Shown here: positions 37,522-49,646 of the stretch, in pieces | How the letters are laid out: every line of letters begins with the position of its first letter | Numbering within the stretch: the stretch's first letter is position 1 | Program-made: the position numbers and the translations under genes | Assembly: GCA_963682055.1 (NCBI GenBank) | Contig: OY821743.1 | Location: forward strand, 31,854,702-31,918,701 | Direction: 5' to 3' | From: Primula veris | Taxonomy: Eukaryota; Streptophyta; Magnoliopsida; Ericales; Primulaceae | Length of the DNA stretch: 64,000 nt | The notes under the pieces: model-generated | Database searches by the model: none | What the model saw: only the letters and a program-made list of their open reading frames with translations | Told to the model about the DNA's origin: nothing

Positions 37522-37924
37522 TGAAAGAACCCCAAAAGTTAATGTCCAATTGTTCTAGAAGTCTCTAGGCCATTTGTTCTGTATCAGGTTTAATATCACC
37601 CCTTGCTCTTTAGATATCTCTATCCAAAAAATAATTTGCTGGCTTGAAACTCTAACAAGCATCCTTACGCCTACTTTAAATATTTCGATCACATCAGATT
37701 AACCAGAAACGGAAGAACGGCAAAACAGGTTCACTGGAACCTTGTGTTAATTTGACACTATGCTTACGGCTATGGGTCAGTTTTTTAAGAGTGGAAAACT
37801 GAACATCACTTCCAGAAAGTGGCAATATCTAATATCATTCCCGTTGATCATCTCAAGTACCTTATGTACTCCAAAAGTGGCAAAAAATAACATTTTTTTC
37901 TGATATAAATTGTCATTATCATAA

Positions 37925-40685
37925 ATAAACCAGTTGGTTCTTTTTTTCCATCCTCAAATAAGCACTTGTACGTTAAATGCAGCAGTTAGACAAGCACTAA
38001 TTCCATAACTGAGTTTGATCACCTCACATAACATAACTAACAAAACAACTACCGCGGAAAAAATGTTTCACTTATAACAACCGATCATATAAGCCCAACA
38101 AATAATTATAAAAAAAACTCCAACTTCATATAAATCAAAAGGGAAATATTATGATACATAAAAGAACCTCACTGTCCGTTCAATTGCTCAAGTTCGACCT
38201 CTTTTTTTTTAACACAAACGAACCTGGGCTTTGTTTTCTCAATTCTCAAATAAGCCACTCATTCGTTTAAATGAAGCAGCCATACAAAACCTAATTCCAT
38301 TTCTGAGGTAATAATCTCACAAACATAAAAGACACCAAATGTTACTCACTTATAACAACTGATCACAAAATCCCCACACATACAAGAAAACTCCAAATTC
38401 ATTTCAATAAAAAGAACATCTGAACAATAAAAAGAAGTGCTCGGTCTAGTTTTTTAAAACCAAAGGAACCTAGTTCTTTTTTCCCATTCTCAAATAAGCC
38501 ACTTACTCATTAAATGCAACAGCCAAACAAAAGCTACTTCCATTTCTGGGTTGATCATCTCACATTACTTAACTGGCACCATAAAGCTTCTCATTTCCAG
38601 CAATTAATGATAAAATCCAAAACATAATTATAAGAAAGCCCCATATTTAAACCAATAGCACGAACAATATCGGAACGATAAAAATAAACATCACTATTCA
38701 TTCAATTGCTTGAGCTCAGCCTGGTTCTTTTTGGTAACCCAAACAGACCTAGACAATTCTTTCCAATCTCAAATAACAACTTATTCGTTCAAATGAAGCG
38801 GCCAAACAAACTGTAATTCCATTTCTAAGTTGATTACCTCACATAACACAACTGACGCCATAATGCTTCTCACTTCGAGAAACTGATCATAAATTCCAAC
38901 ACATAATTAGAAAAAAACTCCAAATTCATATAAATTAAAAGGGCAATATCCAAATAACAAAAATAACCTTTCTATTCGTTCAATTCCTCGAGCTCGGCCT
39001 AGATTCTTTTAACCCAAGCAAACCTAGCTTTTTTTTCATTCTCAAATAAGCCACTTATTCGTTTAAATGCAGCAGCCAAACAAAAGTTGTTCCTCACATA
39101 ACGTAACTGACACCATAATGCTTCTAACTTCAAACAACTTATCATAATACCTCAACATATATGCATTAAGAAAAACTCCAAATTCAAATCAATAGAAAGG
39201 GGATTATCCGAACAACAAAAAGAATCTCGCTATTCGTCAAGGGAGGAACTAGTAGTAGGCTGAAAATGACTCCAGCACCCCCATATTGAGAAAAATCGAT
39301 CATTTACCATGTATCATGGAAAAATAATTGATTTTAGCCTTTCAGCACCCCCATAATTTTGAAGGAAAAAAAAAACAGTTCTAGTTCTACCACTGCTATT
39401 CGTTCAATTGCTCAAAACCAAACTTTTTTTTTGCCTTCTCAAATAAGAGACTTATTCTTTTGAATGCAGCAGCCAAGCAAAGGCTAATTCCATTTCCGAG
39501 ACCATAATGCTTATCATTCCAACAACTAATATATAATCCAAGCACAAAACTATAAAAACGCTCCAAATTCAAATCAGCAATAAAGGCATTTCCCGAAGGA
39601 CAAAACGAACCTCACTGCTCGTTCAATTGCTCAAAACCGGGATATTTATCATACCAACAACTAATGATATAATCCAAACACAATATTATAAAAACACTCC
39701 AAATTCAAATCAATAAAAAGGCCATTACCCGAACAACAAAAAGACCTCGCTATTTATTCAATTGCTCGAAACTGCCCTTTTTATTTTAGCATTCTCAAAT
39801 AACCCACTGATTCTTTTAAATGACCATATCATTCCAACAACTAATCAAATAATCCAAACACAAAATTACAGAAAAAATTACTCGAAACTCAAATCAACAA
39901 AAAAGGTCATTATCCAAACAACAAAAACAACCTCGCTACTCATTCAACTGCTTGAAATCGGCCTATTTTTTTAAGTATTTTTGTAAAACCATCAGTGAAA
40001 CAAAGGCTAATTCCATTTCCGAGCTCATAATGCTTATCATTCCAACAACTAATCAAATAATCCAAACACCATTTATTCTTTTAAATGCAGCAGCCAAACA
40101 AAGGCTAATTTCATTTCCGAAACCGTAATACTTATCATTCCAAACACAAAGTTATGAAAAACACTCCAAAGTCAAACCAACAAAAAGGGCATTACAAAAA
40201 GAACCTCACACAACTCGTTCAACTCGCTATTCGTTCAATTTCTCGAAACCAGCCTTTATTTTCCTTCTCATCAATAACTAATCATAAAATCCGAATACAA
40301 ATTTATAAAATACACTTCAAGCTCAAATCAACAAATAAGCCATTTATTCTTTTAAATGCATCAGCCAAACAAAGGCTTATTCCATTTTCGAGACCATAAT
40401 GCTTATCATTCAAACAACTGATCATAAAATTCCAACACATAATTATAAAAATAAAATAAAAAACGAACAACAAAAATAACCATGTTATTCGTTCAATTGC
40501 TCGTAACCGGCCTAATATTATTATTTTTCGGCATTCTCAAATAAGCCACTTATCGAAGGCTAATTCCATTTCCGAGACCATGATGTTTACCATTCCAACA
40601 ACTAATCATATAATCCAAACACAAACTTATGAAAAACACTCCAAATTTAAAATCAATAAAAAAAGGCATTACAAAAACAACCTCG
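37925..40685. repeat. Degenerate tandem array derived from the 3' end of the adjacent mitochondrial-protein gene
   Basis: About eleven copies of a unit of roughly 120-290 bp repeat up to the stop codon of the gene at 40686. A full unit carries, in order, CATTCTCAAATAAGCCACTT, a TTTAAATGCAGCAGCC motif, CTAATTCCATTTC, a CATAATGCTTATCATTCC motif, CACTCCAAATTCAAATCAA, then ACCTCGCTATTCGTTCAATT followed by GCTCGAGCTCGGC. The last phrase is the complement of the gene's final codons (AELEQLNE and stop). Copies of the coding end lie near 38180, 38700, 38980, 39400, 39620, 39757, 39940, 40225 and 40490; some, such as those near 38700 and 38980, still read AEL(E/K)(E/Q)LNE-stop. Several copies lack their first half. 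One copy is interrupted by a hAT MITE at 39238-39395. Confidence 0.85.
39238..39395. mobile_element. hAT-type MITE with 8-bp target duplication
   Basis: The 158-bp insertion is flanked by exact 8-bp repeats CTATTCGT (39230-39237 and 39396-39403). That word belongs to the array's conserved CTATTCGTTCAATTGCTC phrase, so the pre-insertion site is evident from the neighbouring units. The left end is CAAGGGAGGAACTAG and the right end, read inward, CAGTGGTAGAACTAG, a 15-bp imperfect inverted repeat with the CAxxG start of hAT elements. A CAGCACCCCCATA motif occurs twice inside. Confidence 0.8.
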
Positions 40686-41150
40686 TTACTCGTTCAACTG
40701 CTCGAGCTCGGCTTTTAACTGCTCAATCTTAAGCCCCATAGACCTCTGAATACCCATCTTCTCTTTCTCAGGCAACTTCGCTAACAACCCGTCGTACAAA
40801 TCAAGAACCTCTTTCACAGCGTCCCGAGCACACTCTGCCTCCTCGTCGAAGTACACCGTCTCTTTGGACTCCATTGCAGACTCTATCTCCTCTCTCGCCT
40901 CTGCAAACTTCATATTTATCGTGTCCACAACTTTATTCGTATCGGTATTGAAATGCCTTGTTGTTTGGGTATTTTTGGGTGAAAAAAGGAGGGATTTTTT
41001 TTGGGAAAAAAGATGGGTTTTTGAAGGGTTTTGGTGGAGAGAGAGAGTTGTGAGGGGTTTTAGGAAAAAATGAGAAGTGGGTATTGGAGAGGGGTTAAAA
41101 GGGTATCTGGAAATGGATTTAGAGAGAGAGATTGATGATCTACGAAGCAT
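40686..41150 (-). CDS. Small mitochondrion-targeted coiled-coil protein, function unknown
   Basis: A single-exon gene for 154 residues from the Met codon at 41148-41150. An upstream in-frame Met at 41190-41192 would add 14 residues, but that stretch is CT-rich and looks like 5' leader, and the sequence from the inner Met (MLRRSSISLSKSISRYPF) is a typical mitochondrial presequence: Arg/Ser-rich, no acidic residues. After about residue 75 the protein turns acidic and helical: MKFAEAREEIESAMESKET, then VYFDEEAECARDAVKEVLD, LLAKLPEKEKMGIQRSMG and a C-terminal coiled coil ending LKAELEQLNE. I recognise the general pattern as a conserved plant mitochondrial protein but cannot assign a function or name. 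Its final codons and 3' flank are the source (or relatives) of the tandem array immediately downstream. A 155-bp tandem duplication lies about 380 bp upstream. Confidence 0.8.
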   Translation of the reverse strand: MLRRSSISLSKSISRYPFNPSPIPTSHFFLKPLTTLSLHQNPSKTHLFSQKKSLLFSPKNTQTTRHFNTDTNKVVDTINMKFAEAREEIESAMESKETVYFDEEAECARDAVKEVLDLYDGLLAKLPEKEKMGIQRSMGLKIEQLKAELEQLNE

Positions 41151-41530
41151 CTTGGAGGAGAGAGAGAGATGAAAACCTACAAAAGAATGCAAGACTTAAC
41201 AATGAATTTGATTGAAGTTTTATTTGTATGGGTCAATTTGATTTTGGTGCTGGATTTTTCCGCTGAATTTATGCTCAAACCGCTCAAACGTAAGTAAGAA
41301 ATCCTAATTTTGACTTAGATTTACGATTTTAACATTACAATTATCAAACAATTTGATGGCCGATAAAATTAAATAAAAAAAGCATTTACGGATCGTAATC
41401 GTGAGTTACAGTTTAACCTATTCATTTTTTTTCTCGATATCGTATATTGTGAAACTATAACTTGTTCGTTCGGACTTACTCCAAATTTAGTTACGTTTCA
41501 ACCGTTATGTTCGTTATTAAACCGTCTATC

Positions 41531-41840
41531 ATTCTAAACAAATTAACTATTTTTTTTAAATGATTAGTACTCGAAACGACATTTTATCATTTTCCTCCAA
41601 ACAAATTAATTTATTGATCTTTTATAAAACCGTAAGTCACGACTACGATTTGTAAATATATTTTTAAGTTAAGTAGTCAAATTTTATTCTAAACAAATTA
41701 ATTATTTTTTTAAATGATTAGTACTCGAAACGACATTTTATCATATTGCTCGAAACAAATTAACTTATTGACATTTTATCAAACCGTAAGTCACGATTAC
41801 GGTCCGTAAATGTTTTTTTTGAGTTAATTAGGCAATTTTA
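41531..41840. repeat. Two-copy tandem duplication upstream of the mitochondrial-protein gene
   Basis: Copies begin at 41531 and 41686 with ATTCTAAACAAATTAA. Both contain ATGATTAGTACTCGAAACGA, a CATTTTATCAT motif and AAACCGTAAGTCACGA, in the same order, with a period of about 155 bp. The following stretch to about 42050 has further ACGGTTCGTAA-type motifs and two CGATCGATCGGC words near 41881 and 41903. Confidence 0.7.
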
Positions 41841-42471
41841 TAATACTCAGGCATCTGGAAAATTTTGCAGAGGGCTTGGCCGATCGATCGGCTGTCAACT
41901 CCGATCGATCGGCCAAGCTCTTTGGAAAATTTTCAGATTTTCAATACCGGGACAATTTGGTAATTTACAGTCAAAACCGTAAATCTGACTTACGGTTCGT
42001 AAGTCAAATATACGGTTCGTATAAAAAAATTACGGTTTGAACATGGAAACAGATAAATTGCAGTCGAAAAATCGAGGCTCATTTGATTTAAAGTATGTTT
42101 ATTCTAGCTATAGTTGGATTAATCCAATTTAAATTAAGTTGTGTTCAGCTTTTTTGTCATGAAGCTGCCTTTTAAAAACGGTGAGAAAAGGTTTGGTTAA
42201 ATGAAGCTCGAACATATTTGTCAGGATGGAAAACATAAGCGTTAAAGGAAACGATTTTTGTCAGGATGAAAAACATAAGCGTTAAAAGAAACGAAAACGG
42301 AAACATAAAAAAATAATATTTAATTTATGCGAAATAATAAAAAACATGAATGAGAAGTGAGATTTTTTTAAAGCAGATTCTCCCTGTAAACGTAATCAAT
42401 TGGAGTTATATTATTTGACATATTTTAGTTTATTTTAATTATAAGGGCATTTCCCATGGAGATTAAAAATT

Positions 42472-43069
42472 TCAATTAGGTGTGGATAAAAAATCTGTAA
42501 CTTAACTCGTACGGATTGAGGCGGGTTGAGTGTCTAAAGAAATCAATCCATCATGTTCCGGTCCGTTATATATTTTGCGGATTGGATTAAGGTTGATGTT
42601 TTTAAACAGCGGGTTAATCCGTCTCAATCCGTTTCAAACTGTAATATATATATAATTATAAATATATATATATTTATATATATATTGTGTGTATTTTAAA
42701 ATACTAACTTTCCATTCTTGTTATATTTTAGTTTTGTTACTTCTTTGCGAATGTTCTAAACGTATTTTGATTGGTTTTAATTTATATTTTTATTTGAAAA
42801 ATTCAATTTATTTTAAAATTTAGGTTAATTATGCAAATTATGAAAAATAAAAGACCAAAATAAAAATTTAATAATCAATCTAAACTCAACTCGCCCCAAC
42901 CCGCAATTTATTTTGCGGGCTGGATTGAGTTGGAGTTTAAATTGTAAGGGTTGAGTTAGGTTGGGTTGAAATTTAAATTTACCAATCCGATTCAATCCGT
43001 TCCGCCATTTATTTTACGGATTGGTTTAGAATTGAGTTCAATCCGTGTTAATACGCATGCGTCCACCCG
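42472..43069. mobile_element. Non-autonomous element, family 'GGTTGGGTT', copy B
   Basis: Same internal order as copy A: a CCGTTATATATTTTGCGGAT-like motif, (AT)n, TTCTAAACGTATTTTGATTG, TTATGCAAATTATGAAAAA, then TTTATTTTGCGGGCTGG. The left end reads AGGTGTGGAT and the right end, read inward, CCGGGTGGAC. Flanks are ATTTCAATT and ATTTCACTT, a probable 8-9 bp duplication with one mismatch. Ends are approximate by a few bases. Confidence 0.5.
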
Positions 43070-43599
43070 GGATTTCACTTGTTAGTATTTGCTACATGCA
43101 ACAACATGTTTACAAATTAAATCAAACATTTTTTTTTTCTCCACATTGGTCTCATTAAATCCAACTACAAACATTTCTTTATGTTACTTTATTTCTTATA
43201 AATAACATCTAAAGTTTACGTAGGGTCCAATTTTTATTAGATTTTACCCAATTAAACTGCCATATCATAGTTACATGAAAACTTAAAGTCTCACATACAA
43301 ATTTTGCCAACTCACCTTTGCTAACACATCCAATGTGGGTGTAAAAGCTTCTTCTTTTCTTTAGTCTTACAGTAGATATTAGATGTAGTGAGGATTGTAG
43401 ATGATCTAATTAAAAATATATCATATATACAGCATTGGAAAGATTGCTAATGTGATCCACATTTTAAATGTTTTTAAACTTAGATGAAAACATTTCGACA
43501 CATTTACTTCAGTGTCTAGTTCACCCGACACCCGTAATAAAATTCAGAATCTGAACCCCTTGATGGGTTCAATCATAAAAAAACTACCAACTTAGTTAA

Positions 43600-44190
43600 A
43601 TTGGGGGTGCACACGAGACGGATTCGTCTTAATCCTAATCTAACCCGTAAAATAAATTGCGAGACGCATTTGTGCAGATTCCTAAAATTTAAATTTTAAC
43701 CCAACTCAACCCGTTATAATTAAAACTCCAACCCAATCCAATCTGCAAAAAAAATTTGCGGATTGAGGCGGGTTTATTCTTAAATTTTTATATTGGTATT
43801 TTATTTTTTATAGTTTGCACAATCAGCCTAGATTTTAAAATAAATTGTATGTTTTAAAGAGAAATAAAAATTAAAACCATTTATAATACGTTCATAACAT
43901 TCACAACTAGTAATAAAACTAAAATGTAATAATACCGGGAGGTTGTTATCTTTAAATACACACAATGTATATATAAATATATATATTTTTTATTTTTTAT
44001 ATATATATATATAACAGTTGTAACGGGTTGTGGCGGATTAACTTACGGTTTGATAACTCCAACCTTAATCCAACCCGCAAAATATACAACGGATTGTGGC
44101 TGGACGGATTGACTTTTTTTAACACTCAATTCATCCCAACCCACCCCAATCCGGTTACGGGTTGAGTTTACAAATTGTTTGGCTAACCCT
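43600..44190. mobile_element. Non-autonomous element, family 'GGTTGGGTT', copy C (opposite orientation)
   Basis: The sequence is the reverse of copies A and B: it starts GGGGTGCACACGAGACGG and carries AACCCGTAAAATAAATTGCG, then TTTTTATAGTTTGCACAATC, then ATACGTTCATAACATTCAC, (AT)n and AATCCAACCCGCAAAATATA. Copies B and C lie about 530 bp apart in inverted orientation. No clear target duplication. Ends approximate. Confidence 0.5.
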
Positions 44191-46381
44191 AAATTAAATC
44201 ATACAAAAATCTATTAATCACCGGAGATTGAATGATTCATTGAAAGACCAATATGATCAGAACAATTAAATAACATGGGAAGATAATACTTCAATATTCA
44301 TCAAGTGTGTTTACATTACAACCAATATTTTTTCCCCTTAAATTCGACTCATAGAAGTAAAAGCAATACAATGAAAATTTTGAGAAAATAATAAAGTTCC
44401 TCTTTGCAAAATGATACCAGACTCTTAAAAGGATAATGCAAAATGATTCCAAAATGGTTTTTCAATATTCTGAATTTGCGAAGATCTACAATAGTAAAGT
44501 TTTTTTATATACTTTTGACGGTCCAAATCTTCTACCTCATTTCTCTATCCCATTTTGTGTCCCCTTACTTATTTTATCCAAAAAAAATCCTAAAAAACTT
44601 GAAAAAAATTGTACAATTACTATAATACATGTATCAATACATTCTAATAATTATTTTTAAAAGAAAATCCGCACAAAAATTATTTTGGAATAAATGTATA
44701 AATTAGTGTAAATTAAACATTTAATATTAAAAAAATTGTATAAAACAATATTATGTTCAAATGTTTTAAAATTTGAATACAATATAATATAAAAGTTTAT
44801 AAATTTATGGTATAAGTTGTGAAAATTTAAAATTTGAGTGAAACTCAGTTTTTGACTCCTCGAGAAAAACATGGTGAGAACATTATAGTAGTGAAATATA
44901 AAGACCAAGTTCCTTACCGTCCTGTCTCCAATTTCAGATATCTGTTTGCAACAGTTACTTCGAAATAAAAACACAAAATATCAATTGTCAATTAACAATT
45001 AACAATTAACAATTAACAATTAACAATTGCAAGCAATGGAAAAGATACTCTGGGTTAGCTATATCAAGAGTAACAAAATCAAACCTAGATAGAGCATATA
45101 CTACATATGTCAAAAATAAAACAATGATCAATAACTTGGGAAGTTTACTAACTAAATTTTCAAAAACAATATCTGCAACCGCAGAGTGGGAGTTTGTTAA
45201 AATTTACAATAAAGACAATCTTGGGAACTAAAAATTTAGTTTATTATTTTTCTAAATCAAAGCTATTGTTGCATAATTACAACTCAATAAGAGTTGATGG
45301 CTCTGTATAGGAATTTCAGAAATCATTTTTTCGTTGAGAATTCCCTTTCCCTCGAGTAATGCATATCAGGTGAAGAAGTTTCTGGCAGATTCATATTAAT
45401 GTTAAAGGTTACTCAAATTGGATCTCTATGTTACAAGTAAAAATTGTTGGGAATTAAAACAAATTACCGTTAATGTGAAAGATATTGTAATAGTAATTGG
45501 AAGGGTGGATTCAAAAGTTCGGGTTTATATTTTGATTCATCTCCCGGTTCCTTTATTAAAGTGAAAATTAGGTGAACCCCTCGGAAACCCAAAGACACGC
45601 TTAATTAACTTGTCGGAAGACAAGTTCGAAAACAGAGAAAAGGCATACAAAATTTGTTGCTTGATCAAAATAACTAAGCAAACGGGTTGAGGGAATGTTT
45701 AACCAAGTTAATGGTATGATTGAACCAAAACCATTTTTTTTGTTCAAACAAACACAAAGAAATAGCGCGAAAAAATGCAATTAATTTATGATCGAATTTT
45801 CCAAGGTGAAGAGAATAATGATTGAGAATTAGGAGAAAGAGTTCAACGGAATAGAGAATACCAAACCATGCGCCCATCAATCCACAAAACAACAATTTTG
45901 ATTACAAAGAACATAACAAGCCCTTATTTGTTTGAACAACAAAAGGGTTATGTAAACAATCATATTACTCATTTAGAGATTTCAACAACCAGTTGAAGTG
46001 CATGTTTACTTGTTGGTACCCAAAACATGCAAATACATCATCTATTTAGCACTTGCAAAATCTATTTATTTTGAAAATTAGCAAACCCCGGTTAGAACAT
46101 GCAAATACTTAGTGTTTTAATACGTAATAAATTACACATGAAATAAGAATTTTGTGAATTCAATCAAGTGGTATACATTTAAAAGGTATAAATGTAAGAA
46201 CAATTGTGATTATAGAAACCTGCACCTGAAAGGCTGAAATTGATAACAGTTTGTTTACCCTTATTTGGATGAAAGACTTTGGGAGAAGGCAATAACAGTA
46301 AGAGAACACTGTTTTTAAGCTGATTGATTAATACATTAATCCAGCTTCTAAGTAAAAAAAATTGAGATTAAAAGCTACTAC
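44191..46381. other. Intergenic, no gene seen; heptamer repeat
   Basis: AT-rich DNA with chance open frames only. A short tandem repeat of the heptamer CAATTAA (six full units) occupies about 44989-45036, flanked by CAATTG words. I searched here for further exons of the Dicer-like gene, which would be expected downstream of copy 1 on the minus strand, and saw none. Confidence 0.45.
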
Positions 46382-46424
46382 CAAACAAAGCCATATAGTG
46401 AGAACTAATGAGTAATTAGTAACC

Positions 46425-47838
46425 AGGGTAAAGTAATAAGCAGTTGTTTTATCTTCTTCAAGTTTTCTATGGAAAATCAGAACTGGCCACGCAGAACTCT
46501 CCACCTCGGAACCTTAATAATATATCTTAACCTTGGGAGAATTCACAAATTGTTCTAGTTCCGTTTTGTCTCCGATTAGATGAACCTGCAAAGGGGGAGA
46601 TTTCAGATAACAAAATACTTTAGATATATACAGAATTTGAAAGAAACGACTATATCTAAATGTCAAAAACGAATTAAAGTTTGAAAAGGAGAAAACAAAA
46701 GAAATTAATTGAAAAGACATATTTTCATTGAAACCTCAGCATCACCAACCCACCTTAGCACGAAGCAAAGTTTCGAGAGTACCGATTGAAGTACCTGAAG
46801 CAGTAATGTAAGAAGATGAAGTCAAAATGTTTAACACGGGGAGCAAATTCGTCACCCATTTATCAAATTATTAATAATAGCAGAAAAAAACTGATAGTAT
46901 TGAGAGGCAACAACCTAATATTTCAGAAAGATAAAGAAGGAGACAAAGAAGAGTAGAGAAAGACAGTATTAATAAGCAAGGGAAACAACTAAAAAACTCC
47001 GCTCCGACCATTAAAAATGGACCTCAGTTGCGCGAAGCATGAGCCTCTAGAAGTACAATATAGTAATGCTTATCTTACAATATTAGTCCTACAAGTAAAG
47101 CTCTGTATCCACTGAATATCGAATGTGTTCCAATTTTTTGAATTACATTGAAATTGTTAGATCAAATGCTTATTGACTTATTGTTCCATGGGTGTTTTAA
47201 GAATGTAAAGAAACACTCATATAAGTAAAAGCTGGAAAAGTTGAACCGAGTTGCATACCTTTTCCTAACTTTGATGAAGCAGTTATGCCAAATAACGAGG
47301 AAGTTCCGTAACATCATTCTTGTAAAATATCTACAAAATCCAGAAACAAATTGTTTGTCAAAAAAATGAGGAAATGTAAACTTGTTTAATATACATAAAC
47401 AAAACCATCAAAACTGAAGGAATTATTACTCTCATAATTTCTGCATATGGATGTTCGCTATATGTAGTTGTGCATAATGGCACTCATCAAAGATCAAAAG
47501 TGCAATTAATTCAATCCTCATGAAGCAGTGGGATAGGTTCTGAAATAGTACTTGAGGGCTCATATCAAAAACCTGTCACAAATGAAAGTGGGATGGTATA
47601 AAATAAATATCCAAAAATATCATCCATTTGATGAGTTACTAAGGTTTATATGCAATTAAAGGAAAGAGATAAATCTCCTACTACAATTGAAAAATATTTA
47701 TATGTAAAATAAATTCAATTACCTTTTATCTGGTAAATCACTAATTCGTTTTATAGTTGATTCCATACTCGTAATGTCATTATCATCTTTCTCTTTAGAT
47801 TTTTCATCACTTCCATCGGCAATGTTAATGCTTTCCAT
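46425..47838 (-). pseudogene. DICER-LIKE 4-type gene fragment, copy 1 (broken)
   Basis: Pieces on the minus strand, with splice borders kept: first exon 47838-47723 (MESINIADGSDEKSKEKDD..., 116 nt), a helicase exon 47572-47430 ([28 protein letters not shown] with the DECH box), 47330-47259 (FYKNDVTELPR, then the TAS region), 46794-46754 (TSIGTLETLLRA), and from 46585 down to about 46425 (DKTELEQFVNSPKVKIYY). These match the early helicase domain of plant DCL4. Breaks: a 2-bp gain after CAACTACAT and a 1-bp loss in the FYKND exon shift the frame, a TAA follows KVKIYY, and the exon before the DECH exon and the Walker A exon are missing. No RNase III, PAZ or dsRNA-binding part is present. It cannot encode a Dicer. 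Confidence 0.85.
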
Positions 47839-48459
47839 TTTGCAAGAAATCTAGATTTTTTTCGCCGCCGTGACAATTAGGTTAATGTATACAAGTGTTA
47901 TATTAAAAAAAAAGTATATATACGAGTGTTATATAATGCAACCTAATGAGCTTTTTTTCATTGGGCCTGAACAACTATACTCGGGAATCAATTTGCGTTG
48001 TTTATTATTTTTTTATCGGTTTAACACAATTTTTAGTGACTATAGTACTACATCTAAAAATTCATTGCACAAAGTGAATTGAATTGGATTTAGCCACAAA
48101 GTGAACCACGGTCTTTTCTCTGTTTGACTGAGAGTAGAAACGTGATAATCAAAAGGAAAAAACTCTACGTTGGCTTTGGATACTACTAATGATCCCGTGT
48201 TATTAAAAATAGGGAAAAAGTAGAGAATTTGGAATGATAATTTAGAGAATTGGATACGATATTAGAGGGACGTAGAGATAGAAGCTAGAGTTCTAATTAA
48301 TCATAAACCTGATGAAATTTAAACAAGGAAACATATATGCTCTCGCCTTAATGGGTAAAATGCAAATTAACCAAATACTCAACCAGAAACAAATGAAAAA
48401 GGAAATAATATATAAACTGTCTCTTTCGCGTCGGAGCCTGCCAGTCCGTCATCCGTATA

Positions 48460-48643
48460 CAGTTAAACCTCGATAAATGAATGTCCGATAAACGAATAAA
48501 CTCGCCAAATGAATAATTTTCTCCGGTCCCGACTTGGGCAAATGGGCTAAATGAATAACCTCGTTAAATGCATTAACGAATAATTTTTTTTGAATCCTTA
48601 AAGACCTCATGTAAATATAAATGAATAATCATTAAAATTCATA

Positions 48644-48687
<44 letters not shown>

Positions 48688-49646
48688 TAAAAACAAAAAT
48701 ATTTCTTCCAATCAACAATGTTCATACAAGAAGTCATTTCTTCACAAAAAAAGCGTCTAAAATTGTTTGTTTTTTCCTTCCACCAAAATGCATCACATCT
48801 GCGACTTTTTCTAATGCAAACACAACTTCTGGAATATTCTGCTCATGCTGTAGCAAATAGTTTCGTAGGGTGATTACTGCTTGAAAGGCTTCTTTTGATG
48901 ACACATTTGGTGTGACGCCACTATCATCTGGTTCTGAATCATTCTCATCATTTAGTACGGAGTCGATAATTTTTTCGTCTGTAGGCAATTCCATAACTGC
49001 ATTATTCTCGTTAGCATCGCTATTTTTCATCTCCTCTGACAAATACACTGCTGATCTTTTGAGTGTATTTGATATTGTAATTTGGCTGGTATCCAAATCA
49101 AACTTTTCCTTCACCCATGCTTGCATATCCTTTTGCGTAAGACTTGGTTGTTACTTCTTATGGTCACATATGGCCCTCCTTATCTGGTCGGTCAAAGTTG
49201 ATTTTGTTGTTGGTTTTGACCGGTGATCGGAAGCCATCAGACTGAATATTAAGAAAGATTAGAATGAATTATTTACCAAACCAAGACTCTAGAAAAATAT
49301 ATATATTAGTTTGTAGGTAGGTTAGGTACATTGTCTTAGTCTCTAAGTATTCCATACATAGAATATTATTATTAGTACATGTTGCATGTATTTAGACTCT
49401 AAGTATTCCATACATAGAATCTTATAAGTACATGATGCATGTACATAGTCTATATACGTATTTGTACATTAGATGTAAAATAAATAATCATACGAAAAAA
49501 TAAAAATGTAAAAATACTATCTAATTGAATAAAAATTCATTTATCGATAAATGAATAATATATTCATTTATCGATAAGTAAATAAACTCACTAAACGAAT
49601 ATTTTTTTGCTGGTCCCAAGAGCATTCATTTATCGAGGTTTAACTG
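48460..49646 (-). mobile_element. Pogo/Tigger-type DNA transposon, internally deleted
   Basis: The 1187-bp element starts CAGTTAAACCTCGATAAATG and ends with the exact complement (CATTTATCGAGGTTTAACTG, one base shift aside), flanked by TA on both sides (48458-48459, 49647-48). CAGT ends and a TA target are diagnostic of the pogo group of Tc1/mariner. The site is proven by copies 2 and 3 of the host repeat, which read CCGTATAGTAACATAATC without the insertion (about 54322 and 62902). It contains a shortened transposase gene and an (AT)n run at 48645-48685. Confidence 0.9.
48734..49237 (-). pseudogene. Pogo-type transposase remnant, catalytic domain deleted
   Basis: From an ATG at 49237 the frame reads MASDHRSKPTTKSTLTDQIR and meets a TAA at 49151-49153. 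It then continues SLTQKDMQAWVKEKFDLDTS and ITISNTLKRSAVYLSEEM, which is the N-terminal CENP-B-like helix-turn-helix DNA-binding region of pogo transposases. The DDD catalytic core is missing. The frame passes through an acidic stretch to a C-terminal tail, ADVMHFGGRKKQTILDAFF, ending at 48734. QTILDAFF fits the PCNA-interaction (PIP) box pattern; PCNA binding is known for Drosophila Pogo transposase. The gene is inactive because of the stop and the missing core. Confidence 0.75.

Noticed and set aside
44989..45036. Heptamer tandem repeat considered as interstitial telomere sequence
   Set aside because: The unit is CAATTAA, not the plant telomere unit TTTAGGG or its complement.
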